A DNA stretch of 64,000 bases. Source: Pedobacter foliorum. GTDB lineage: Bacteria > Bacteroidota > Bacteroidia > Sphingobacteriales > Sphingobacteriaceae. The notes beneath the pieces were generated by a model. The model saw nothing but the letters and a program-made list of their open reading frames with translations, was not told the DNA's origin and made no database searches. Below are positions 54,585 through 62,910 of this stretch, one piece after another. The stretch lies in contig NZ_JABSNU010000003.1 in assembly GCF_013266735.1 (NCBI RefSeq), positions 372,001 through 436,000 of the forward strand. Direction: 5' to 3'. Every line of letters begins with the position of its first letter. Positions within the stretch are counted from its first letter, which is position 1. Position numbers and translations under genes: made by a program.

Positions 54585-55877
54585 ATGAGGGATATCTCAT
54601 TGATCGTTAGAAGAGTTTGGAAGTCGGCATTCATGTTTACGGCTCTATCTGTTTTAATCGTTTCTGCAACACAGGCACAAGATGTAGTAGAGGGCCGCAA
54701 ACTATTTAAGGATAATTGTAATTCTTGTCACCAGTTAGATCGTAACAGTACTGGTCCTGCACTAACAGCAAAACTTAATGAACTTGATGAAGCTTTCGCA
54801 ATCAAGTGGATCAGAAACTGGAAGTCGTTAGTTGACGCAGGAGACAAACAAGCTATAGAGGCTTCGAAGTTCTCAGCTGCAGAGATGACAACATTTCCAC
54901 GTTTGACTGATGATCAAATTAAAAACATTATAGCTTACGCTAAAGCGGGTGAGCCGAAGAAAGAAGGAGAGAAAGCAGCGACTGAAGGAGCTTCAGAAGG
55001 TGTTTCTAATTTTTCACTTGCAGGTGTTGCCGCAATTATCCTAATATCTATTCTTGTATTGGTCGTTTTAGGTCGTGCAGTGAAAATGTTAGAGCGTTTA
55101 ATACTTCAAAAGCAAGGAGTTGTTCTTGCTGAGGAAGATAACGTTTCTTTCGGAGCAGGTATTAAAGGGTTATTTAAAAACAAGAAATTTGTATTCTTCT
55201 TTATACTATGTCTAATTGTAACCTTAGGTTCATTTGGATGGATGGGAATGTGGAATACAGGTGTTCATACAGGTTACCAACCGGTTCAACCAATCAAATT
55301 CTCACATGAGCTTCATGCTGGTACCAATCAGATTGATTGTCAGTATTGCCATGCTGGTGCATTTAAATCAAAAAACTCAACTATTCCATCTTTGAATGTT
55401 TGTATGAACTGTCACAAATCAGTACAGGCAACAGAAAAATATGATGGTGAGATTTCTCCAGAGATTCAAAAGATCTATACGGCGCTTGGATATGATCCTG
55501 CGACTATGACTTACGATCACTCGAAAGAAAAACCAGTTGAGTGGGTTCGTGTTCACAACCTTCCTGACTTTGCTTACTTTAACCACTCTCAACACGTTGT
55601 TGTAGGTGAAGAAGCTATCAGAAAAGAAAAAGGCTTAAAACCTAATGAACCTGTTTGTTTCGCATGTCATGGTCCGGTTGATACAATGGATGAGATTTAT
55701 CAGTACTCTCCACTTACCATGAAATGGTGTATTAACTGTCATAAAGACGCTAAACTTGAGACTAAAGGAAATGCATTCTATGATAAAATTATAGAAGCGC
55801 ATGAGAAAATCAAGAAAGGTGAGAAAATCACTCCTGCAGCTTTGGGTGGTTTAGAGTGTGGTAAGTGCCACTATTAA
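54585..55877 (+). CDS. actA: Alternative complex III subunit ActA fused to a monohaem cytochrome c
   Basis: A 430-residue multihaem cytochrome c. A signal segment (about 1-31) precedes a monohaem domain with CNSCH (45-49) and the usual LTDDQIKNIIAYAKAG. After two membrane helices (about 145-170 and 199-222) comes the ActA part with five CxxCH motifs: CQYCH, CMNCH, CFACH, CINCH and a final CGKCHY. That is six haem sites, against five in basic ActA, so this is a fusion. In alternative complex III it passes electrons from quinol oxidation to periplasmic carriers. It heads an operon with actB 46 bases on. Confidence 0.9.
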   Translation: MRDISLIVRRVWKSAFMFTALSVLIVSATQAQDVVEGRKLFKDNCNSCHQLDRNSTGPALTAKLNELDEAFAIKWIRNWKSLVDAGDKQAIEASKFSAAEMTTFPRLTDDQIKNIIAYAKAGEPKKEGEKAATEGASEGVSNFSLAGVAAIILISILVLVVLGRAVKMLERLILQKQGVVLAEEDNVSFGAGIKGLFKNKKFVFFFILCLIVTLGSFGWMGMWNTGVHTGYQPVQPIKFSHELHAGTNQIDCQYCHAGAFKSKNSTIPSLNVCMNCHKSVQATEKYDGEISPEIQKIYTALGYDPATMTYDHSKEKPVEWVRVHNLPDFAYFNHSQHVVVGEEAIRKEKGLKPNEPVCFACHGPVDTMDEIYQYSPLTMKWCINCHKDAKLETKGNAFYDKIIEAHEKIKKGEKITPAALGGLECGKCHY

Positions 55878-55923
55878 TTAGAGTTTAATAAAAGAACGTT
55901 CGATAAACAGTAATATAGCTTAA

Positions 55924-58900
55924 ATGGAAAGCAATAAAAAATACTGGAAAGGCTTAGAAGAGTATAAAAACACTCCGGATTTTGTTGAAAATAACAAAAA
56001 CGAATTTGCTGAGCCACTTCCAATAGAAGATGTTTTAAATGAAGCAGGGTTAAGTACAGTAACTCCACGCCGTGACTTTTTAAAAGCTTTAGGCTTTGGG
56101 TTAGGTGCGGTAACACTGGCAGCTTGTCAAACTGCTCCTGTTCACAAATCAATTCCTTACCTGGTTAAACCTGAAGAAGTGGTTCCGGGGATACCGAACT
56201 ACTATGTTTCAAGTTTTAACGGACAAAGTGTTTTAGTTAAAACCAGAGAGGGAAGACCAATTAAGATTGAACCAAATCCTAATGCAGGAACGTTTAATTG
56301 TGGTACTGATGCTCAGGCTCAAGCCTCTGTGTTGGATCTTTATGATGTTTCAAAACTTAAAGCTCCTGTATTAAAAGATGCAGAAACTAACTGGGCTGAG
56401 ATTGATAAGTTTGTACAAGCAGAGTTAAATAAAGCAAAAGCATCTGGAAAGAAAATTCGTATTGTTTCATCTTCAGTAAGCAGCCCTTCTACTAAAGCGG
56501 TTGTTGCTGACTTTACAACTGCTTATCCTACTACTAAGCATGTTCAGTATGATGCAGTTTCTTATACAGGTATTATTAAAGCAAATGAAAATAGCTTTGG
56601 TAAAGCTGTTATTCCTAAATATAACTTTGATAAGGCTGACCTGATTGTAAGTTTCGGGGCAGACTTTTTAGGTACCTGGATTAGCGGAGAAGAATTTACT
56701 TCTCAATATGTTTCTAACAGAGATCACAAATCTTTGAAAGCTGGTAAAATGTCTCGCCATTTCCAATTTGAAGCTGGTATGAGTTTAACAGGAACAAACG
56801 CAGATACTCGTGTTCCGGTTAAATTATCAGAAGAAGGCCCTGCTTTAATTGCTTTGTATAATGCAATTACAGGAAACGCTTTAGCGGGTGCTGCTTTACC
56901 TAATAATGTTACTGCTGATAAAGCACTTAAATTAATAGCTAAAGAGTTATTACAAAATAAAGGAAAGTCACTTGTAGTTTCAGGTTCGAATGATGTATCT
57001 ACCCAAATCTTGGTAAATGCAATCAATTCGGCAATTGGTAGCTACGGTACTACTATAGATCTTGATAATCCTTGTAAACGTTACGCAGGTAATGACGCAG
57101 AATTTGCTGAATTTATCAACGAAATGGGTAGAGGTGAAGTTGCTGCAGTATTTTTCTTAGATAGCAACCCGGCTTACGATGTTGCTAATGCTAAAGGATT
57201 TACTGATGGTTTAGCTAAAGTAGATTTAAAAGTTTCTTTCTCTGACAGAAGAGATGAGACTTCTACATTATGTAATGTAATCGCCATTAACAACAACTAT
57301 TTGGAGTCGTGGGGTGATGCTAATGCATACGAAGGATATTACTCAATTGTACAACCAACTATCAACCCTGTATTTAATTCACGTCAGGCTGAGGAAAGTC
57401 TTTTAATCTGGTCTAATGGTCCGGTTAAAGAATATTATCAGTATGTACGTAATAACTGGGAGAAAAGTATTTTACCTGCTTTAGGTAAAACATGGCAAGA
57501 TGTATTGCAAAAAGGTGTTTTTGCTTCGGCATTGAAACCAGCAGGTACTTATACATTTGGTTTATCACTTACTGCTGTAATTCCATCAATTATAAACAAC
57601 AGCAAAGCTTTAGCTAAGGATATCGAATTACAGGTTTACGAAAGTATTCCAATGAGAGACGGTAAGCATGCTAACAACGCATTCTTACAAGAGCTTCCTG
57701 ATCCTGTATCTAAAGTAACTTGGGATAACTACATTGCTTTAGCTCCTAAATTTGCAAAAGAATTAGGCTTTAAAGAGTTTGATATTGTTTCAATAAAAGA
57801 TGATAAAGGTTATGAAATTGAGTTACCAGTGCTTATTCAGCCTGGACAAGCTCAAGGAACTGCTTCTGTCGCTTTAGGTTACGGACGTACAAAGGTTGGT
57901 AAAGCTGGAGATAACGTTGGTAAAAATGCTTATCCATTTGTGAGCTTTACTAATGGTACATCTAAATATGCCACTACAGTTAAACTTTCTGGAACAGGAA
58001 AGACTGAAGAATTAGCTCAAACGCAAACTCACCACTCTTTTGAGGGTAGAAATATTATTCGCGAAGCTACTTTTACAGAATATAAAAAGAATCCTGCTGC
58101 TGGTTCAGGTAATGACCATGCAAAACATAAATCTTACGATCTGTGGGATAAATATGAGAAACCAGGTAACAACTGGGTTATGGCAATCGATTTGAATGCT
58201 TGTACTGGTTGTGGTTCTTGTATTGTTGCTTGTAACGTGGAAAATAACATTCCTGTTGTAGGTAAGACTGAAGTTCGCAGACGTAGAGAGATGCACTGGA
58301 TTCGTATTGATCGTTACTACAGCTTTAATGTTGAAGGTGAAAGTCATGCAGAAGAAGCTCATGGTGAACATGGAAATGGTATCAATTCAGTAACTAAAGA
58401 AAAAGAAATTGCTCACTTAGACAATCTTGATAATGTTTCTGTAGTACACCAACCAATGCTTTGTCAGCACTGTGATCATGCACCTTGTGAGACTGTTTGT
58501 CCGGTATTGGCAACAGTACACTCATCAGATGGTTTGAACCATATGGCTTATAACCGTTGTGTAGGTACTCGTTACTGTGCAAATAACTGTCCGTATAAAG
58601 TACGTCGTTTCAACTGGTTTAACTACTGGAATGATTCACGCTTTGACAACTACTTGAATAATGAATTTACTCAGTTGGTACTTAACCCTGATGTAACTAC
58701 ACGTTCAAGAGGGGTAATGGAGAAATGCTCTATGTGTATTCAGCGTATTCAGGCTGGTAAATTACAAGCTAAAATTGAGAAACGTCCATTGAAAGATGGT
58801 GATATCAAAATGGCTTGTCAGCAAGCTTGTTCTGCAAATGCAATCATATTTGGAGATGGCAATGATCCTGACTCGGAAGTATCTAAAGCATTACGTAGTG

Positions 58901-58995
58901 AACGCATTTACTATGTTTTAGAAGAGATAAACGTACAACCGGGTATAGGTTATATGACAAAAATTAGAAATACAGATACAACAGTACAAGCGTAA
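55924..58995 (+). CDS. actB: Alternative complex III subunit ActB (molybdopterin-oxidoreductase-like, iron-sulfur)
   Basis: A 1023-residue periplasmic subunit. A twin-arginine-type signal sits inside the N-terminal region (TPRRDFLKALGFGLGAVTLA) and ends in a lipobox-like LAAC, so both export and lipid attachment are possible. The first 700 residues match the molybdopterin-oxidoreductase fold, which in this complex carries no molybdenum. The C-terminal part is a ferredoxin-like domain with CTGCGSCIVAC, CQHCDHAPCETVCP, CVGTRYCANNCPYKVRRFNW and KCSMCIQRI plus ACQQACS, enough for several iron-sulfur clusters. It joins quinol oxidation in ActC to the haems of ActA. ActC follows 23 bases on. Confidence 0.94.
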   Translation: MESNKKYWKGLEEYKNTPDFVENNKNEFAEPLPIEDVLNEAGLSTVTPRRDFLKALGFGLGAVTLAACQTAPVHKSIPYLVKPEEVVPGIPNYYVSSFNGQSVLVKTREGRPIKIEPNPNAGTFNCGTDAQAQASVLDLYDVSKLKAPVLKDAETNWAEIDKFVQAELNKAKASGKKIRIVSSSVSSPSTKAVVADFTTAYPTTKHVQYDAVSYTGIIKANENSFGKAVIPKYNFDKADLIVSFGADFLGTWISGEEFTSQYVSNRDHKSLKAGKMSRHFQFEAGMSLTGTNADTRVPVKLSEEGPALIALYNAITGNALAGAALPNNVTADKALKLIAKELLQNKGKSLVVSGSNDVSTQILVNAINSAIGSYGTTIDLDNPCKRYAGNDAEFAEFINEMGRGEVAAVFFLDSNPAYDVANAKGFTDGLAKVDLKVSFSDRRDETSTLCNVIAINNNYLESWGDANAYEGYYSIVQPTINPVFNSRQAEESLLIWSNGPVKEYYQYVRNNWEKSILPALGKTWQDVLQKGVFASALKPAGTYTFGLSLTAVIPSIINNSKALAKDIELQVYESIPMRDGKHANNAFLQELPDPVSKVTWDNYIALAPKFAKELGFKEFDIVSIKDDKGYEIELPVLIQPGQAQGTASVALGYGRTKVGKAGDNVGKNAYPFVSFTNGTSKYATTVKLSGTGKTEELAQTQTHHSFEGRNIIREATFTEYKKNPAAGSGNDHAKHKSYDLWDKYEKPGNNWVMAIDLNACTGCGSCIVACNVENNIPVVGKTEVRRRREMHWIRIDRYYSFNVEGESHAEEAHGEHGNGINSVTKEKEIAHLDNLDNVSVVHQPMLCQHCDHAPCETVCPVLATVHSSDGLNHMAYNRCVGTRYCANNCPYKVRRFNWFNYWNDSRFDNYLNNEFTQLVLNPDVTTRSRGVMEKCSMCIQRIQAGKLQAKIEKRPLKDGDIKMACQQACSANAIIFGDGNDPDSEVSKALRSERIYYVLEEINVQPGIGYMTKIRNTDTTVQA

Positions 58996-59018
58996 GCTGA
59001 TATTAAAGAAAATAAATT

Positions 59019-60491
59019 ATGTCAGGACATAAGGAATCAATATTAAGAGAACCATTAATCACCGGCAAGAATATCACGTATGCAAAAATTACGGATGATA
59101 TTTTAATGCCTGTAGAGAATAAGCCTAACAGGGCATGGTGGATTGGATTTATAGTTGCACTTTGCGGTGCTACCCTTTGGGTAGTATCCGTAGGTTATAC
59201 CTTCTGGTTCGGTATCGGAGCATGGGGTTTAAATAAAACAGTAGGATGGGCATGGGATATCACCGGTTTCGTTTGGTGGGTAGGTATTGGTCACGCAGGA
59301 ACGTTGATTTCGGCGGTATTATTACTCTTCCGTCAGAACTGGCGAAACTCTATTAACCGCTCTGCTGAGGCGATGACCATATTTGCCGTTATTTGTGCGG
59401 CTACATATGTTGTATCCCACATGGGTAGACCATGGTTAGCATATTGGGTGCTTCCTTTACCAAATCAATTCGGATCACTTTGGGTTAACTTTAACTCTCC
59501 TTTGGTTTGGGATATGTTTGCAATCTCTACTTACTTCTCGGTATCACTTTTATTCTGGTATACAGGTCTATTACCTGATATCGCGACTATTCGTGACCGT
59601 GCAACGGGTTTAAGACGTAAAGTTTATTCAATCATGTCATTCGGATGGGCTGGTAACGTTAAAACCTGGCAACGTTTTGAAGCTGTATCTATAATCTTAG
59701 CAGGTATCTCGACACCTCTTGTACTTTCGGTACACACGATTGTATCTATGGACTTTGCAACTTCAGTAATTCCAGGATGGCACACTACGATCTTCCCTCC
59801 TTATTTCGTAGCAGGGGCGATCTTCTCAGGATTTGCGATGGTGTTAACCTTATTATTGGTTGCACGTAAAGTATTAGGTCTTGAAAACTACATCACCATG
59901 TTCCACATTGAGTCGATGAATAAAATCATCATCTTAACAGGATCTATCGTAGGTGTTGCTTACTTAACAGAATTCTTCATCGCCTGGTATTCAGGTTCTG
60001 AATATGAGCAATATGCTTTCATCAACCGTTCAACTGGACCTTACTGGTGGGCATACTGGATGATGATGACATGTAACGTAATTTCTCCGCAGTTGTTATG
60101 GTTCAAAAAGATTCGTACCAGCATTGCTGCAACATGGATTTTATCTATTGTAGTAAACATAGGTATGTGGTTTGAGCGTTTCGTAATCATTGTAACTTCA
60201 TTACACCGTGATTACCTTCCATCAAGCTGGGCTATGTTCTATCCATCTTGGGTTGACGTAGGTGTCTTTGTAGGATCGATAGGAGTGTTCTTTACTTTGT
60301 TCTTATTATTCTTAAGGGTATTGCCTTCAATTGCTATTGCAGAGGTTAAATTACTACTTAAGACTGCAAGTGAGCAATCTAAATTAGAACAGATTAAAGA
60401 AGGTCATCTTGAAAAAGAACATGTAGAAGAATACATTGAGTCTTTAGAGAAATTTGATAGTGTTAAACAAGAAGATTACGCAAAAATATAA
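59019..60491 (+). CDS. actC: Alternative complex III subunit ActC (NrfD-like, quinol-binding)
   Basis: A 490-residue polytopic membrane protein of the NrfD/PsrC family with about ten helices, for example WWIGFIVALCGATLWVVSVG, WDITGFVWWVGIGHAGTLIS, IFAVICAATYVVSHMGRPWL, IPGWHTTIFPPYFVAGAIFS and VDVGVFVGSIGVFFTLFLLF. The GIGHAGTLIS segment near the start is typical of the family and contributes to the quinol pocket. Length and order match ActC of other Bacteroidota. The charged tail (EHVEEYIESLEKFDSVKQED) is cytoplasmic. It ends two bases before actD. Confidence 0.95.
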   Translation: MSGHKESILREPLITGKNITYAKITDDILMPVENKPNRAWWIGFIVALCGATLWVVSVGYTFWFGIGAWGLNKTVGWAWDITGFVWWVGIGHAGTLISAVLLLFRQNWRNSINRSAEAMTIFAVICAATYVVSHMGRPWLAYWVLPLPNQFGSLWVNFNSPLVWDMFAISTYFSVSLLFWYTGLLPDIATIRDRATGLRRKVYSIMSFGWAGNVKTWQRFEAVSIILAGISTPLVLSVHTIVSMDFATSVIPGWHTTIFPPYFVAGAIFSGFAMVLTLLLVARKVLGLENYITMFHIESMNKIIILTGSIVGVAYLTEFFIAWYSGSEYEQYAFINRSTGPYWWAYWMMMTCNVISPQLLWFKKIRTSIAATWILSIVVNIGMWFERFVIIVTSLHRDYLPSSWAMFYPSWVDVGVFVGSIGVFFTLFLLFLRVLPSIAIAEVKLLLKTASEQSKLEQIKEGHLEKEHVEEYIESLEKFDSVKQEDYAKI

Positions 60492-60493
60492 CA

Positions 60494-61030
60494 ATGAATA
60501 ATATCAAATATATTTTAGGCAGTTTTGGTGATCCTGATGAAATGATGCATGGAATTCAAAAATTGCAGGATAATAACATTAAGATACATGATGTTTATAC
60601 ACCGATGCCTATCCACGGTATTGAAGCAAAGCTTGGTGTTAAACGTTCAAGGTTGGATATAGCAGCTTTCTTTTTTGGAATTACTGGTACAATGACCATG
60701 TTGTCATTTGTGTACTTTGCTGCAGCGTATGATTGGCCAATTAACATTGGTGGTAAACCGCATTTCGCATTGCCGGATTTTATTCCAATTACGTTTGAGC
60801 TTACCATTTTATTTTGTGCTTTTGGTCTTGTTGGTTCTTATTATGCTTCAACCCATTTATTCCCGGGAAGAGCTCCAAGAGTAATGGATTTAAGAGCGAC
60901 AGATGACAGGTTTATTATTGCAATTGATGCAAAAGAAAATGCTGAGCACAGTAAAATTGATAATTTATTAAAAGAAGCTGGTGCTTTAGAAGTAAAGTAT
61001 AATGAAAGGAAGTATGTTAGCTATGAATAG
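60494..61030 (+). CDS. actD: Alternative complex III subunit ActD (DUF3341)
   Basis: A 178-residue membrane protein of the DUF3341 type. The N-terminal half is soluble (YILGSFGDPDEMMHGIQKLQ, DNNIKIHDVYTPMPIHGIEA). Two helices follow (about 55-78, AAFFFGITGTMTMLSFVYFA, and about 99-122, TFELTILFCAFGLVGSYYAS), joined by the signature WPINIGGKPHFALPDFIPI. The C-terminal tail is soluble (DDRFIIAIDAKENAEHSKID). It packs against ActC in the known complex. The end overlaps the beginning of actE, and the next start lies within its last codons. Confidence 0.95.
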   Translation: MNNIKYILGSFGDPDEMMHGIQKLQDNNIKIHDVYTPMPIHGIEAKLGVKRSRLDIAAFFFGITGTMTMLSFVYFAAAYDWPINIGGKPHFALPDFIPITFELTILFCAFGLVGSYYASTHLFPGRAPRVMDLRATDDRFIIAIDAKENAEHSKIDNLLKEAGALEVKYNERKYVSYE

Positions 61031-61613
61031 GAATAAAGTAGTTTTAACCTCGTTTTGTATTCTTGCCACTGCTGTAATTTTTTCAGCATGCAGAGATAAA
61101 CGTAGTACGGGCTTAGAATACGCAAGGAATATGTATGATCCGATTGCTTACAATCCGGATCAGGCAAATAAAAACTTTGCAAACGGACAAACCGCACAGA
61201 CTCCACCAAAGCATACTGCTCCGGTTGGATTTGTTGAGGAGGATGTTTATCCAAACACAAAAGAAGGTTACGAAGATGCGGGCGTTAAATTGATTAACAG
61301 TTTGCCACTAACTGAACAAAACCTTTTACAAGGACAGCATTTATTTAATGCATTTTGCTCTCCTTGCCACGGTAAAGAAGGTGATGGACAAGGTCACCTT
61401 GTTAAATTGGAAAAAATTAATGGTGTTCCATCATTTCATGATCCTGAGAAAACCTCTTCAAGAGGAGGTTTAATGAAAGATCTTTCTGCAGGTAAGATTT
61501 ATCATACAATTAAATATGGTGTTAACATGATGGGAGCTTATGGTTCTCAATTGTCACCAGAAGAGAGATGGAAAGTAGTACTTTATGTACAACAATTACA
61601 AAAAGCAAAATAG
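61023..61613 (+). CDS. actE: Alternative complex III subunit ActE (monohaem cytochrome c lipoprotein)
   Basis: About 196 residues from the ATG at 61023, preferred over 61002 and 61014 because it opens directly into a lipoprotein signal (MNRNKVVLTSFCILATAVIF, lipobox FSAC). The haem motif CSPCHGKEGDGQG lies near residue 115 of the mature region and a Met ligand candidate is in GVNMMGAYGSQLSPEERWKV. It is a single-haem cytochrome that passes electrons from ActA onward. The start lies within actD, in another frame, and actF follows 14 bases after the stop codon, so the genes are tightly coupled. Confidence 0.92.
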   Translation: MNRNKVVLTSFCILATAVIFSACRDKRSTGLEYARNMYDPIAYNPDQANKNFANGQTAQTPPKHTAPVGFVEEDVYPNTKEGYEDAGVKLINSLPLTEQNLLQGQHLFNAFCSPCHGKEGDGQGHLVKLEKINGVPSFHDPEKTSSRGGLMKDLSAGKIYHTIKYGVNMMGAYGSQLSPEERWKVVLYVQQLQKAK

Positions 61614-61627
61614 AAAAGAAGAAATAA

Positions 61628-62842
61628 ATGGGAACTCACAATTATAATTTAACTGAGCAGTTTGAGTTTACAGGTAAAGCAAAGAACCTAAGCATAATCG
61701 CTATAGTAATAGGATTATTGGCTATAGGCTACGGCTTTTCGGCTGAGGCGCTTCACGAGCGTACTTTTGCTAACCTGTTATTAATGGCTTATTACTTCGC
61801 TTGTGTTTGTATGTCAGGCGCATTCTTTTTAGCTGTTCAATTTGTAGCACAGGCTGGTTGGTCTGCAGCTATACTACGTGTACCTCAAGCAATGGCTAAA
61901 GCATTACCAATTGCGGTAGTGATTTTAATTGCTGTTATGGCTGCAGGTTTATATACTCACAATTTATATCATCATTGGAATGCTCCGGGTTTAACCGATC
62001 CTAAAAGCGAAAACTTTGATAAATTAATACAAGGTAAGTCAGCATTTCTAAATGTGCCTTTCTTTATGGCCCGTCAGGTAATCTTCTTAGGTGTATATAG
62101 CTTTTTCGCTTTATTACTTGCTAAATTATCTAATAACGAAGATTTAGAGGGTGGCTTAAATTCATACAGAAAAAGCTTTAAGTATTCATGTGTATTTCTT
62201 GTGATCTACGGATTTACTACACCAATATTTGCTTTCGATACTGTGATGTCACTTGAAGCACACTGGTTCTCTACAATGTTTGGATGGTATAACTTTGCAG
62301 CAATGTGGGTTAGCAGTTTAGCTACTATAGCTATTATCCTTATCCTTTTAAGGAAATCAGGTTATATGGCTTGGGTAAACAACAGTCACTTACATAACTT
62401 AGGTCAGTTTATCTTTGGTTTCTCTATCTTCTGGACCTATGTATGGTTTGCTCAGTTCTTGCTTATCTACTATGCAAATATGCCAGAGGAGACAGTATAT
62501 TTTTACAAAAGATTTGATAACTATGAGTTCTGGTTCTACCTGAATTTAGTTTTAAACTTCCTTGCACCGTTATTGCTGTTAATGGACAGAGATAATAAAA
62601 GACAGGAAAATATTTTATTGACAGTATCGATCATTGTATTATGTGGTCACTGGGTTGATTATTACCAAATGATTATGCCAGGAACTGTTGAGGAACACCA
62701 TGGTTTTGGTATTATTGAAGTTGGTACTGCAATAGGTTTTGTAGGTTTGTTTACCTTTACCGTTTTAAATGGATTAAGCAAGAAACCTTTGATTGCAAAA
62801 AACCATCCATTTTTACAAGAAAGTTTAAATCACCATTTGTAA
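61628..62842 (+). CDS. actF: Alternative complex III subunit ActF (NrfD-like)
   Basis: A 404-residue polytopic membrane protein related to ActC, with about ten helices: LSIIAIVIGLLAIGYGFSAE, MSGAFFLAVQFVAQAGWSAA, MAKALPIAVVILIAVMAAGL, WVSSLATIAIILILLRKSGY, FIFGFSIFWTYVWFAQFLLI, FWFYLNLVLNFLAPLLLLMD. The segments FVAQAGWSAAILRVPQAMAK and TPIFAFDTVMSLEAHWFSTM fit the second quinol:cytochrome c oxidoreductase membrane subunit. It closes the six-gene act set in the standard order. The coxB start is 68 bases beyond, so the two complexes are probably transcribed together. Confidence 0.95.
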   Translation: MGTHNYNLTEQFEFTGKAKNLSIIAIVIGLLAIGYGFSAEALHERTFANLLLMAYYFACVCMSGAFFLAVQFVAQAGWSAAILRVPQAMAKALPIAVVILIAVMAAGLYTHNLYHHWNAPGLTDPKSENFDKLIQGKSAFLNVPFFMARQVIFLGVYSFFALLLAKLSNNEDLEGGLNSYRKSFKYSCVFLVIYGFTTPIFAFDTVMSLEAHWFSTMFGWYNFAAMWVSSLATIAIILILLRKSGYMAWVNNSHLHNLGQFIFGFSIFWTYVWFAQFLLIYYANMPEETVYFYKRFDNYEFWFYLNLVLNFLAPLLLLMDRDNKRQENILLTVSIIVLCGHWVDYYQMIMPGTVEEHHGFGIIEVGTAIGFVGLFTFTVLNGLSKKPLIAKNHPFLQESLNHHL

Positions 62843-62910
62843 TAGGTGATCTGGATAGGATATAATAAATAATAGTATAATAGAAGTACAGTGTTACTAC
62901 TTTTAAGGAA

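Noticed and set aside
55924..58995. Formate dehydrogenase or nitrate reductase catalytic subunit
   Set aside because: The molybdopterin-like part is fused to a ferredoxin-like domain and sits between actA and actC, which is specific to alternative complex III.
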